From assembly GCA_963169105.1 (NCBI GenBank), contig OY720632.1:191582448-191646447 (forward strand): 64,000 bases of DNA. The letters run 5' to 3'. Position numbers and translations under genes: made by a program. The notes under the pieces are model-generated. The model had not been told where the DNA came from, searched no databases, and was given only the letters and a program-made list of their open reading frames with translations. Source of the stretch: Ceriagrion tenellum (Eukaryota; Arthropoda; Insecta; Odonata; Coenagrionidae). Below, piece after piece: positions 23,919 through 34,840 of this stretch (positions are counted from its first letter, which is position 1; each line of letters starts with the position of its first letter).

Positions 23919-23948
23919 AAAGTCACCTTACTTTTTGAACACACCTCG
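23919..23948 (-). repeat. mariner right terminal inverted repeat
   Basis: Reads AAAGTCACCTTACTTTTTGA and then ACACACCTCG on the + strand, the complement of the left end. Confidence 0.85.
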
Positions 23949-23950
23949 TA

Positions 23951-24977
23951 GAGTGTAATTAAGAGGTATTCAATACAGTCCACTAATCAACATTGAGAAG
24001 GGGTTTTATTTGGTAACTAACATCAACCTAAGTAATCAACAGAATGGTACACCAAACAGCGTTTAGCATACATTAACGACCGATAACAATGCACGAAAAT
24101 TATTTTATTTGGCTATCCAACAGCTCAAATTCCAATCAAATCAAGTTTCTCGTCTCGTTTTGATATTTGATTTCATAATTCTGACAGAATTTGATCCAAG
24201 ACGGCCGCGGATTTTTCCAAAATAGTATCTTTTATCCCACCTACTCGCTCGCCGAATTCGAATAATTTTATCTATTTATTCACCGAACACTAAAAAACAG
24301 CGCAAAGGCTTTTTGCGTCGGTGGGCATAACAGATTAATAAATTAAACAAATGATCGACAATAATCAACCATAGTCGCCAAAAAACACAAAATCACTTAA
24401 ACCTCAACATTTACGATATGTCGCGAGAAGGGGATGAAGAATGTCGGGCAATGGCACGGAGCATAAAGTAAGAGAAGGGTTCTTCGCTTAATTTCGAATT
24501 AAATATGGTCGGATTGCCGGAGAAACGGGATCTCTGGCTTAAGGAAAGCCGAAACTTAGGAGCACATACAGGAATGATGTTCCGAAAAGGACGTGGATGC
24601 ACACGAAGAGAAAAGATTTACATTATGATCACTATACCGGAAAGTCTCATTAAAAATACTTCTTAAAAATTTTGGTCGGACATTGATTGACGGCGGTATG
24701 ACCTATCCTGAATCCTAAGGTAAGGAAAGAATTTGTAGACGGCGTAAGTTTCTCGGTGAAGGATTAGGATGACGAAAAACAGCGATAAAAAAAATAAATG
24801 GCACGTTTGGGGAGTTTAAGTGTTGAGGGGCAGGAAGGAGACCGATTCGGAGAACGTGATTCAAGAATGAGGATAATGCACCCGAAGAGAATCGTTCGGA
24901 GGCCCTCAAACGTAGCGGAAGCAGTAGTGTCGTTGAGACAGTATAGAGAGCCAGTAACCGCCAACTCAATCAACCAA
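23951..24977. other. Intron 1 stretch after mariner
   Basis: No coding text or terminal repeats recognised. Confidence 0.4.
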
Positions 24978-26132
24978 TCAATTTCCAAAAGGCTGATGTC
25001 GATGCAACCATTCATGTGTGTCATTTGCCGTTAGCTTCAGTCCCACGCAGTCGCTGCATCCTATCTTCTTCTTCTTCTTGATCTCGTCCAAATATTTCTT
25101 CCTAGGCCGTCCTCTTCCTTGCTTTCCTAGTATTTTCCCTTCAAGAATGTTTGTTATAAATACATTGCGTCTGAAGACATGTCCAATAAATTTTATTTTT
25201 CTCTTTTCCATCTCCTCCGATAATCTTCTCTCTTATTGCACTTCTCTTAAAAGTTCCAGATTTGTTTTTCTTTCCGTCCAGCTTGTTCTTGTCATCTTCC
25301 GCCATATTTCCACATTTCAGCAGCCTCCTCAAGTCTGCTCCTTTCTAATTTGCATTACAGTCCAACTTTCACTTCCTTACAGCAGTGTACTCCATACAAA
25401 TGTTTTTGCAAAGGATTTTATAATATCCATACTCACATGTTTACTGGTTTTTAATATTTTTATTAGTCATAAATGCCTTTTTTGCCAAAGGTATCCGTCT
25501 CTTCACTTCCATTATACATCTATTCTCCTGTGTGATTATACTACCGAGATAATTAAATTGTTCCACCTGATCAATTCTGGTGTCGTCAATTTTAATATTG
25601 GTTTTTATTTTGTCCATATTTTTTCCTACATTTCTTTCTTTCTTTACCATTACTTTCTTCTTTCCATTACTTTCGTTCTCCGTATATTCACTTTTAATTT
25701 ACATTGTTTAAGGGTGTCTGATAGGACTTGCAGCATTCTATTCATTTCTTTTTCAGAGTCAGAGACTATTACGATGTCATCAGCAAATCTGATACAATGT
25801 ATTCTTTCACCGTTTACTTTTACTCCTTTAGTCTTTTCCTTAATGTCCTGAATAGATTCCTCAATGGACATATTAAATATACATGGGGATAGGGGGCATC
25901 CTTGTCTAACTCCTTTACTAATTCTAGCCTCTTCCTCTACCTTATTGATGATTATTTTTGTGCTTTGGTTCTGATACAATAGATAAACCATTCTTCTATC
26001 CTTCCAGTCCACTCCGATCTTCTTCATAGTTCTAAAGAGTAACTCCCAATTTACATTATCAAAAGCTTTTCCTATGTCAATAAAGGCAAGGTAGGTCCTT
26101 CTATTCACATCTATTCTTCTCTCCAATATCAT
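24978..26132 (-). mobile_element. RTE-like LINE, 5'-truncated
   Basis: On the - strand: RT palm (26132-25650), thumb (25650-25441; IDDTRIDQVEQFNYLGSI, VKRRIPLAKKAF), a decayed connection (25332-25141) and C-terminal signature (25211-24978; EKRKIKFIGHVFRRN, EGKILGKQGRGRPRKKYLDE). This is a different subfamily from the 17.3-19.0 kb copy, judged by the divergent C-terminus. Breaks: several frame changes after 25441. Confidence 0.82.
25650..26132 (-). pseudogene. RTE-like reverse transcriptase palm, open for 160 codons
   Basis: Shows LAFIDIGKAFDNVNWELLF (motif A with catalytic Asp), SKGVRQGCPLSPCIFNMSIE (motif B) and IHCIRFADDIVIVSDSEKEM (motif C, both catalytic Asp present), then LKQCKLKVNIRRTKVM. 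Uninterrupted from motif A onward. Upstream motifs and the endonuclease are missing, so the copy is dead. Confidence 0.85.
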
Positions 26133-27028
26133 ATGTACACTCCGCCAACTCCTCTTGGGAAAATTTGGTTGTCGCGGCAGAGAAAAGCGAGTCTGTTATA
26201 AAAATTCACTCTTAAGTTGAAGAGGGATTTTTACTAAGGGGATTGGGATATAAATTGATGGAATATGCTGAAGGATATGGGTTCCGATTTGAGGAAAATG
26301 CTAACAAAGCTGACAGGGCAGGCGACTTCTGGCGCCTTTACAACAGTTGGCAGTGTAGTTTGAGTTCCGGTATTTTCAATACCTCCGATAGAACCGATAT
26401 CTAAAAGCACGTCTTCCCTTCGCAATGCGTTTCGCTCATTCGTCCGCTCATGAGTTCTGCTCCACGCACACTTTAGCACGTTGTGTGAAAGACTCGTTGA
26501 CCGTACGTACGCTACAATTGAAGCGACAATCAGTCGCCTTAAACGAAAAAAGGAGTGACCCAAGTGTTTCCAAATTATAACTCATGCAGCGCAGCAGATG
26601 TCCCTAGTGGATATGGATGAGCAAGGGTGGGGGAAAGGGACATCACAATAGGGAATCTGGAACGAGTAATACGGGAGGAAAATTCTCCGACTTATCCGAT
26701 TCGAAGTGCAGAAGGATTACTTTCGTGAAGTCAAAAAATAAATTCCATTCAGCGCTAAAATGAGATTATGACGACATATGCTGTTTGAAATACAGCCTAT
26801 TATTTATTTCTCAGAGCAGATGACTGATTGGAATAATACGCCATAGAGCCTCTGAAAGTCTTGGCGTTAAGATTGAAGTACGATGCGTTGGTATTTCTCG
26901 TGATTAATTATTGATGGAACATGACACACATGTTTAAGAATATGACATTATTTTCATTTCGGCAATCTATTTCGGTTGTAATCTGCAGTTTGCCCAGATC
27001 CACACCCCCCCCCTCTATCGAGAGACTC
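26133..27028. other. Intron 1 stretch, nothing assigned
   Basis: No element or coding text recognised. Confidence 0.4.
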
Positions 27029-27031
27029 TTA

Positions 27032-27669
27032 GGGCCGTATTCATAGTCGTTACCCAAGTGTCCCCTATGTGTGGAGGAACCCCTTGGCTCAGAAATGGTA
27101 TTCATAGTCCTTACCCAGGGGACTGTCCCCTAGCACTCCCCCAGGCCGTCGATTTCCTGGGTAAGACATGAAGCTTACCCAAAGCTCCCCTAACGCAGTG
27201 CTGCTGCCCACGTATGGGACAAATTGATACTTCTCTACTAATGGCAGTACACTATAATATCAACAACTTTTCTTAGTAACCTCTCCTCTTAACAACCACG
27301 GGTACTTATTGAACCACTCTCGTATTCCTCACCATTCATATTACATAAATATTTAAGTAATATTGTAAACATTCTCTCATATTCCTTCAATAATTTTTCA
27401 TCAAGATTGTGTAACAGTATACCGTATTATTATTTATAGCGTGTTTGGTTACGTTGAAAAATGAGCATCGAAAACATCGAGAACCATTCAGCGGAATCGT
27501 TCATATGTATTTTTCCGCGGGATTGTTGCCGAATCTCTTACCCAGGAGTCCCCTGGCTGGGTGTTACACAGGTAAGGTTTATGAATCGCTCAGCGTAGGG
27601 GACACCTAGGTGTTACCTGGCTAGGGGATACCTAGGTAACCCCTAGGAATACCACTATGAATACGGGCA
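27032..27669. mobile_element. PIF/Harbinger-like MITE, 638 bp
   Basis: Ends GGGCCGTATTCATAG (left) and complement TGCCCGTATTCATAG (right) form a 15-bp inverted repeat, flanked by TTA on each side (27029-27031, 27670-27672), the 3-bp target typical of Harbinger elements. Subterminal sequence is full of short CCTAGG and TACCCAGG repeats in both orientations (27045-27190 and 27540-27650). No transposase. Confidence 0.78.
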
Positions 27670-27873
27670 TTAGCCTTTGAGGTAAATGCTTTCTCTGGAA
27701 TATCCTTGCATCCCCAAAATATTTGGGGTCAATTTGTGACATGGTGCCGGCTGATGCGGCGAGGATGTCGTGGTTTGTACTCGTTCCGATATGGAGGTCC
27801 CTCCTTCTTGCTTTCGCCTCTCTCGTTGCTCGAACCGGCCTCGTAATGCGTTCCTTTTGCTCTCAATCCGCAG

Positions 27874-28067
27874 CAGCAATTCGTGGAGTCAGAGGAGGAG
27901 ATCCGTCGGTGAATACGGAGTGTCGGTGGCCTCGACCGTTCCAGTGCAGCTGGGAGAAGGACCGCACTGGGACGAGACGGAGCAAGCACTCTACTTCGTC
28001 GACATCCAGTCGCACAGCATCAATCGACTAGACGTGGCGACGGGCGAGCAAACCAGCGCCACAATCG
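27874..28067 (+). CDS. Regucalcin/SMP-30-like, coding exon 2
   Basis: Encodes residues 27-91 and the first base of codon 92. After a Ser/Arg-rich linker (NSWSQRRRSVGEYG) the propeller starts with VPVQLGEGPHWDETEQALYF; Glu55 of GEGPHW corresponds to the conserved metal-binding Glu near the N-terminus of human SMP30. The acceptor follows a pyrimidine-rich tract and is a tandem CAGCAG, so splicing 3 bases downstream (27877) would delete one Ser and keep the frame. The donor is G|GTGAGTAAG at 28067/28068 (phase 1). Confidence 0.88.
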
Positions 28068-28328
28068 GTGAGTAAGTCCAAATGAGTCGAAAGAAAGACA
28101 AATGCGAGCATATTTATTTCATTCCCGGGAGTTTCAGCCATTCTATAAATGGCTGCTATCGCGACAAGAGGGAAAAACCTCGCTCAAGTGACCTATTCCC
28201 TCTCTACTCACTTGGGAAGGAAGATATTAAAAATGTGCACTAAATGGCTCGCGTGATAAGTGACTCCACGAGAATTCCACGATGACAAGATTGACGAGTG
28301 TGTCTCCGTTTCTCGCATATTATAACAG
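28068..28328 (+). other. Intron 2 of the regucalcin-like gene
   Basis: Compact 261-base phase-1 intron with GTGAGT donor and ATAACAG acceptor; nothing inserted. Confidence 0.8.
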
Positions 28329-28538
28329 ATGGGACTTCAGTGGATTTCGTGGTTCCGATCAGCGAGCGGCCGGGTTCCTTCTTGGTGGCGGTCGACCTGA
28401 GCATCCGCGAGGTGCAGTGGAGCGGTGGGGACGTCCAAGGACCACTCGTCGGGAAAGCGATCGTCTCCGTCGATTCGGACAAGCCGGACAACAGATTTAA
28501 TGACGGCAAGGCCGATCCATCGGGGAGGCTGTGGGGCG
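28329..28538 (+). CDS. Regucalcin/SMP-30-like, coding exon 3
   Basis: Acceptor ATAACAG|ATGGG restores codon 92 (Asp). Encodes residues 92-161 and one base of 162, including the signature DNRFNDGKADPSGRLWGG; Arg147 and Asn149 match the substrate-contacting Arg and Asn of the human enzyme. Intron 2 upstream is only 261 bases and holds nothing else. Donor G|GTGAGTC at 28538/28539, phase 1. Confidence 0.9.
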
Positions 28539-28625
28539 GTGAGTCTATAAATGAAAGCACGTCTTTAATTAACCAGGCGATACGAGGCGATACGACGAAA
28601 TGGAAGGGAATGATTATAATGATAC

Positions 28626-29089
28626 TAAGGATGAGTCCAATCCCAATGTCGATTCTCGATTCCACCGATTCTCAGGATTAGAATCGGTATCGAGAATCGA
28701 TCGCCCATTGTCGATTCCGATTCCATCGATTCCAGATAGATAAATATTCTATCTATATATATTTATTTATATATTCTAATCAAATGTTATTTATCACATC
28801 ATATTCGTCTCCGTAATTTAGGGTGTAGGCTATCAATTTGTGCTTTTTATGTTCTACCTCAATAAGCTGAGGGTATACGTATTTGCTACTTGTTAATAAA
28901 TATCCTTTTTGTGCAAATTAATTGCCTTTGTCATTTTATTCCAGCCATTACTCGAATTTAAATAATAGTCGTACGCAACTGGCATATCAATATCCCACGT
29001 GTTATCAGGGATAAGAATCGATAGAATCTGAATCTGGAATCGATTTGAAAGAATCGGAATCGAAAAAAAGTGGAATCGACTCATCCCTA
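28626..29089. mobile_element. hAT-like MITE rich in GATTC motifs (intron 3)
   Basis: Left end TAAGGATGAGTC and complement of the right end TAGGGATGAGTCGATTCC form a short imperfect inverted repeat; subterminal regions carry many GATTC/GAATC motifs (28645-28735 and 29018-29080). The TAGGGATG-type start is hAT-like. The flanking 8-mers AATGATAC and CTTAATAC match at only five positions, so target duplication is unproven. No coding capacity. Confidence 0.5.
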
Positions 29090-29699
29090 CTTAATACGTC
29101 ATTATATGGGGCGGGATTAGAGGGGGATTATTTCCCTATTTACATATAACCTCTCATCGAGTACATGAATGAAACAATTTTCTTTGGAACGAATATGTCT
29201 CTTTCATGAGCTAAATTACACAGAATGAATAAAACATTCACCTGCAATGACTTGCATTTGGAATTATTTGGAATAAATCAAGGGCATAGAAAAATGAATA
29301 CGATTGTGGGAAAAACGTTCGGAATAAGGTGCTGATATCATGGGCGAAAAAAAGTTAAAAACCCAGACCAGAAGGGAAGTGTGAGAAAAACCTACGAAGA
29401 TCTACAGATGTCTAAGGTAATGTAATTCTAAAAAAAGAACAACGCATCACATATGAATTAAAAATGAGGTAACATGTACATACATTTTAAAAAATAAAAG
29501 TAAAAATAAATCATAAATTATAAGCCCATTATTAAAATGAGTCATATATGTAGAAACAAAATAAAACCGTGACATATTATTTGAAAAATAAAAATAATCA
29601 AATAATCTGAGGGCACAGTCTGATGGCAATCTCTATAGGAATAGCGATGGTCGCATAATTCCGCATTTCTTGTCTCTCTCTCTCTCTCTCGCAATGAAG

Positions 29700-29921
29700 G
29701 CACGATGGGACCGGAACCGGAAGTGGGCCACGTGGTGCCGCACCAGGGTTCCCTGTACTCGTTTGCGAGTGGGACGACCATGACTGCGAAGGCGCGCGTC
29801 ACGGAAGTGAACATATCGAATGGTCTCGCTTGGACTTCAGACAACTCCACCATGTACTACATCGACACGGACTCAAACAGAGTGGACGCGTTCGACTTCG
29901 ACATCGCGACCGCGGAAATAA
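29700..29921 (+). CDS. Regucalcin/SMP-30-like, coding exon 4
   Basis: Preceded by a (TC)n tract of about 20 bases that serves as the polypyrimidine tract, then AATGAAG|GC. Encodes residues 162-235 plus one base: TMGPEPEVGHVVPHQGSLYS, then EVNISNGLAWTSDN where Asn202 matches the metal-binding Asn of the NGLxWS motif, then the blade motif MYYIDTDSNRVDAFDFD. Donor A|GTGAGTGG at 29921/29922, phase 1. Confidence 0.9.
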
Positions 29922-30097
29922 GTGAGTGGTCGTCCAGAAATCCAAACTGAAAATGGGTTACGAAAAGAAAGCGAAAGTCTCTCTCTCCTTCGAGAGGGGC
30001 GACTATCAACAACATGCTCCTCCCTTGGTCGGATTGTTATTCTGCGGAGGTGAAGCACCTCTTGAGGTCATTTGCCCCATGGAGAAGAGGTGGTTAT

Positions 30098-30657
30098 GGT
30101 AGTTTTAGCGAAATATCATTTTACTTAGAAATCAATGAATTTGGTCTCATTTTAAAGAAAATATATCACTAATATTCCACTGACACTAAAAATTCAACCC
30201 CTTACTACATTACTTTCGGAGATATTTGTCAAAAAATACCAGCCCTTTTTACATGGGAAATGGTACGTGTATGCACTCCAGAGGTACCTTTTATTAAAAA
30301 TGAGGCATTCCCTTCACTTAGATCTCGTCAAATATCAACATTGTTTAGTTTGCGTGTTTTCTCAACTATTTTTGAAAATAAATCATATTGTCACCGCAGT
30401 AAATTCTTCGGTATCACAATAAATCTTCCGTTTTGATGGAGTTTCAAACGTACCGCGTGAAACAAAAATGAGTCAAGTTAAAGACTTATTTAGATATTTT
30501 CATTTGATTACTTACAATTTCTGTCATGAAAAACAATATTATTGCACCATTAATAATGCAGTATTTTATTCATGTGTCCTACCGCGGGAGAAATTTAAAG
30601 ATATATATCGAATATGGTCTCTATTATGACAATGGGAACTATCTCGCTCGCACTAGC
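30098..30657. mobile_element. 555-bp inverted-repeat element, copy 3 (intron 4)
   Basis: Left end GGTAGTTTTAGCGAAATATC, right end complement GCTAGTGCGAGCGAGATA; the body aligns with copies 1 and 2. Flanked by TTAT (left) and TTAA (right). Confidence 0.75.
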
Positions 30658-31765
30658 TTAAGAAGGCAAAGGGGGGGGGGGGGGTCCGTATCACAGCGAC
30701 CGTCGGTGTTTTCGCACCGCCGACGTAACGACTACGAACCCTGCGATTATGAAGTGGGGGGGGGGGAGGGAGGAGAGTCAACGCTGGTCGGTGAGACACG
30801 TCTGGAGGTCGGTGAGGATCAGTGCAGCGGAAGTTACGAAAGTATGAGAAATACCGCGCTTTTTCTCGCGGGAAATAACTTCGGACAATGGCGAGCGTTC
30901 CAAGGGAACGAGTCCTACTAGGTGCTTATGTCTCAAAAATTTACATTGGGAATGGTGGCGCATTCATTTTAAATGGAAGATCAATCAACATAAATGGGGC
31001 AAATGCTTCTCTCCAAAATATTATTAAAACTTAGAGAATAAATTCAAAAAACATTGATTTAAATAGAATGGATGGCAAATCCAGGAATTATAATTCAATT
31101 GATTGATAGTTAAACATGTTATTGTAAATTTAATGAAGAGCTCCTTGTCTTCACTAACTTCGGGGCTTTTGGGTAAGGATTAGATCCCATCTCAGTAATG
31201 AAACGAAGGGGATGAATCATATCCCTTTCCCAGGCATCACTTGCCTCCTAATCATCCCATTCATTACCCCCTTTGGTCCATACAGTTTCTACCTAACTAT
31301 CGCTGAGAATGTGGTCATCTTCTCGGGCCCCGATTACAATTTTAACTATTTTAGATCATGAAAGACATCTGAAAAAACCGTATCCACCAAGTATTTCTGA
31401 CGTAGGCAAAACTGATAGAGAGATTTTTAAAGTCAAAGATCGCCCGAAAATTTGAATGCCTTCAAGAAATGAAAACGTCGCAGATTGGTTGACGTCTTGG
31501 CTCTGTTGCGGGAGCGAGCTGAAATGCAGGGACGTACCCATATGGCACAGGTTATGGCAAACGTAATGCATTTATCGTGTATATTGGTGTATGATTTATA
31601 CTGTGTAATTCTTCTCGTCATATTGCTATATACAGCTTTATTACGGTGCCAATTTTTTTTGTTTGAATTGGAGCAAACACGGATATCATTGCCCTGGAAG
31701 GTAAAATGCCCCCATAATTTAGCGAAATGGCATCTAAGATGAATGCAAATATATTTCCTATACTG
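30658..31765. other. Intron 4 stretch with two G-runs
   Basis: Poly-G of about 15 at 30669 and a G-rich run near 30756 flank a CG-rich segment. An open frame across them (30526-30921) is biased by the runs and not credible as a gene. Rest unassigned. Confidence 0.4.
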
Positions 31766-31769
31766 TGGG

Positions 31770-32463
31770 TGGAGTCAACATAAAATCTTCAGATACAGTA
31801 AGATACCTTGGAATTACCTTAACTTCTGATACATAGTGGAGATTACACATACATAACATATGCGGCACAGCATTAAAGAAACTAGGGTTTGTTAAGCGTA
31901 TAATAGGATGGTCCTCGGAAGAAAAAGTAAAAGAGAGATGCTACTTCGCTCTGGTTAAGCCACACCTCGAATACGCCGCGAGTATTTTGGACCCTGGACG
32001 AATAGATTTAACCAAAAAAATTAATAAAATGCCAAGAAACGCAGCACGCTTCGTTAATAACTGCTACGACCGAACATATAGTGTCTCGCAACTTTTAGAG
32101 GGAATACCGAGGGGGGCCCCTAGTGACTCGGAGGCTACACGCTGGGCTTAGGCTGCTTGATGAATTCAGAACAGATATTTTTCAGAGCGACGTAGAGAAT
32201 ATTATCATGACTCCTCACTACATTTCTAGGTCTGACAGATGCGATGAAATAAGAGAGATGCTCTGCCGAACAGATTGGTACAAAAACTCGTTCTTTCCGC
32301 GCACAATAAGCGACCAAAATAAAATGTTCTCCACTAAATACACTCCTATAATATATGTCACCATTCCATCTCCATAAACTTACACCTTTACACGGCTGGT
32401 GACCCAACACCCACTGCCACACGCCCATGCGGCGGCTCGCGGGGTATTATGTAAATGTAGAAA
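31770..32463 (+). mobile_element. CR1-like LINE, RT C-terminal third plus 3' UTR (intron 4)
   Basis: The + strand reads SSDTVRYLGITLTSDT, KKLGFVKRIIGWS, VKERCYFALVKPHLEYAAS, NAARFVNNCYDRTYSVSQLL, then after frameshifts the family C-terminus NSFFPRTISDQNK, followed by a 3' UTR ending CCACACGCCCATGCGGCGG and GGGGTATTATGTAAATGTAG. It resembles the copy at 2118-3273 but at lower identity, so it is another subfamily. Stop near 31836 and frameshifts near 32110-32160. Confidence 0.82.
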
Positions 32464-32534
32464 TAACTATTATAAAGATCTCGCTGAACCTGAGGGGAAA
32501 ATTTACGAAGAAAGTTATAAAATTTCTGTAAAAA

Positions 32535-32843
32535 ATGAACGAGTATATTATTGTCCTGGATGCGTATAATCTGTATAAAGAATGGAAAAGCCAAGTGATC
32601 CAAGACTTGAGTGCTTGGCTTCACATCGTGTTTGGAGATGTTTATTCGTATTTCATCGAGATCAAATCGCGTTTCACAACGGAATTATTGACGACTTATG
32701 AGGTTCACAAGAGGCGTATAGCTATTACGCCTCAAACCCCCGAGTGCGGGAAATTTTACTTAATAATATCGGGAACGACTCCCCAGTGCGTATATTATGC
32801 ACGCACATGTTACGCCAGAGGAAAGATTAATACAATAGTTTGA
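32535..32843 (+). CDS. Unrecognised open frame of 102 codons in intron 4
   Basis: Starts MNEYIIVLDAYNLYKEWKSQ and ends YYARTCYARGKINTIV. Composition is protein-like with four cysteines in the C-terminal half, but I recognise no family, signal peptide or membrane segment. It lies immediately after a CR1-like tail, inside an intron on the sense strand. It may be part of an unknown transposon or chance. Confidence 0.2.
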   Translation: MNEYIIVLDAYNLYKEWKSQVIQDLSAWLHIVFGDVYSYFIEIKSRFTTELLTTYEVHKRRIAITPQTPECGKFYLIISGTTPQCVYYARTCYARGKINTIV

Positions 32844-32849
32844 CGAGAT

Positions 32850-33714
32850 ATTTATTATTGGTTAAGTATTATCGGTATTTACAGCGGCATCTGATCGTTT
32901 AAAATGACTGTATTCATAGGTGCTCTAAAATTTTCAATGACGGAGATACCTACCGAAAAAGAAATGTTAATTTAACGGACTAATTTCTCATACATGTTTC
33001 AGAGGTTGTCGTTCTTTTTTCGCTTTCAATAAAACGACGGTATACCTAAACTTATTTGTTTGCGTGTTGAAATTTTAAAATATTATACTAATTATCAACC
33101 TGCGAGAACAAAATGAAATTCTTTTTATGTTAACAAAACTATGTCATGCCTGCCAAGAAATTCTTCTGATAGAATCGTGACGTTGCGTACAACTTTGAAC
33201 TCCAAATGCCCAAGCCTTGTTTAATAACTACGAGCGTCTGGAAACATTAAATGCAATGGAATGCTATTTTCAATAATTTTCATAAACTTTGAAAAATGAT
33301 TGTGGGACTTTGAAAATGGTGGATTCTACGGTGACACACTGAATATCGTCAATGACTAACACTGTCTATTTTACTTCAGGCCGCCATACATCTTCGTGGA
33401 CGGAGGAACACGCGGACTGAGGGGTTTTGATACTTAGTAGGTAATCCTTCGCCTCCTCAGCAGGGAAATCAATCGGGTCGAACCAATCGTGTGTTTTGTA
33501 TGGTGATGTGATTGAATAGTGGCCAAATGTGGCAAATTAGGAATATAACTGATATATTAGTGAAATATATCTTAATTATGTGCTCCGACGCGTAAGGCTA
33601 CGAATAAAGGATTCTTTAAGCAATACTAAGAGCAAACTTTGGGGGAGTTGAAACAGTTTACTGATGGAGTTACGGGCATTATTTTAACATCATCACATTA
33701 ATCACTCGCTCACT
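32850..33714. other. Intron 4 stretch, nothing assigned
   Basis: AT-rich; no coding text, hairpin or terminal repeat recognised. Confidence 0.4.
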
Positions 33715-33715
33715 T

Positions 33716-33800
33716 TAAATGCCAGCGGCGACGGTGGCACGGTAGCGTTCTCACATTTCAGAACGAAGGTCGCGGTTTCGAATCCCGCCTGATTGCCTAT
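33716..33800 (+). repeat. tRNA-like sequence, possible SINE head or tRNA pseudogene
   Basis: GGTGGCACGGTAGCG resembles a D-arm/A box, GTTCT...AGAAC an anticodon stem with an 8-base loop, and GCGGTTTCGAATCCCGC a T-arm/B box with one mismatch in its stem. No seven-base acceptor stem is evident, so I do not call a functional tRNA. The downstream body (to about 33890) could be a SINE body. Confidence 0.45.
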
Positions 33801-34840
33801 TTTTCATCGATACTCGCATTTACAATTTCATTTAATTCGTAGTCATTGGTGACGACCATAGCCAATGGATAAAAACATTATTATGGATGTTAAGGTTAGT
33901 TTTTCAAATAACTGCTACAAAGTTTATGCGTCAAATTTCTAATTGTTTCAACAGATTCAGGCGAGATATCATGGAAGTTCGTCATATTATAACAGAAACA
34001 ACATTTGCGCTTTTCCACAAGATATTTTGATGCGTAGGACGCGTTTCAGCTCACAGAGCCATCAATTGGTACAAAAGGTCTTGTTCCTCATGATGGCTCT
34101 GTTTAGACCAGTGGCTAGATTATCACATTAATATTCCAATATAATTGCATAAGCATTGCTGATATCCAAGAAGTCCTTCACAGCTGTGGTGGATAATAAA
34201 CACGGGCAACAACGGGCAAACAACCCAGATAATAATCACCGGACGGTTCCAAGCGAAGAAAAGGGCAAAGAAAATCCTGCACCGATCTGAGTAAGAGGAG
34301 AGAAAGGGCATTACCACACATCTAAAACACTTTAATGTAAAAATTTTTAACTCAAATATCAATCCTACTCGAGCGATAATACTTTCTTCGGGTAATTTCT
34401 GTAGGTACCCTTGCTCCGGCCATTCGTCTCGTCATTCTGGTGTAGTTGTTTACGATATTATTATTAACGTCCAACGATAATATTACACTTTACGAGAGTA
34501 TACTCGAGTATTTTAATTATAAAAGTAATAATTACGCTGACAACTTGCTTGACGTCGGATATAGCGATTTGCTAATGGGCCCAAGAACGTTGACAAACTT
34601 CGGCCATGTTGAAAATAAAGGCTGGTTGAGTTACAAAGGCAGGTCAACCAGGCCGCGGTGAAACATTGGTGTCCTTGGGCGTGGTGTGACGCCGTCGGAG
34701 GCCCGTTCGTAATCGCATCGGACGGTTACAGCGCTGTTAACTCCGCCTGCGGTGTTTCACCGAATGATGTGAGCGGTTCGTAATAGCCCCGAATGGACCT
34801 TTATATATATATGCTAATCTAAGATATTTCATCTCATTCT
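33801..34840. other. Intron 4 stretch, mostly unassigned
   Basis: A weak inverted repeat GCGGTGAAACA / TGTTTCACCG sits at about 34653-34770. Nothing else recognised. Confidence 0.4.

Larger units (their letters stand above)
22642..23948 (+). mobile_element. mariner-family DNA transposon, 1307 bp, complete ends
   Basis: Terminal inverted repeats of about 30 bp beginning CGAGGTGTGTTCAAAAAGTA at 22642 and its complement ending at 23948, flanked by the TA target duplication (22640-22641 and 23949-23950). Length and gene layout match canonical mariner elements. The transposase is dead (separate entry). Ends look intact, so it could still have been moved in trans. Confidence 0.92.

Noticed and set aside
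25018..25851. 277-codon + strand frame
   Set aside because: It is the antisense of the RTE-like LINE at 24978-26132, whose - strand carries clear RT motifs.
30526..30921. 131-codon frame across poly-G runs
   Set aside because: The frame depends on homopolymer runs and its start lies inside the MITE at 30098-30657.
33716..33800. Functional tRNA gene
   Set aside because: No seven-base acceptor stem, an eight-base anticodon loop and a mismatch in the T-arm.
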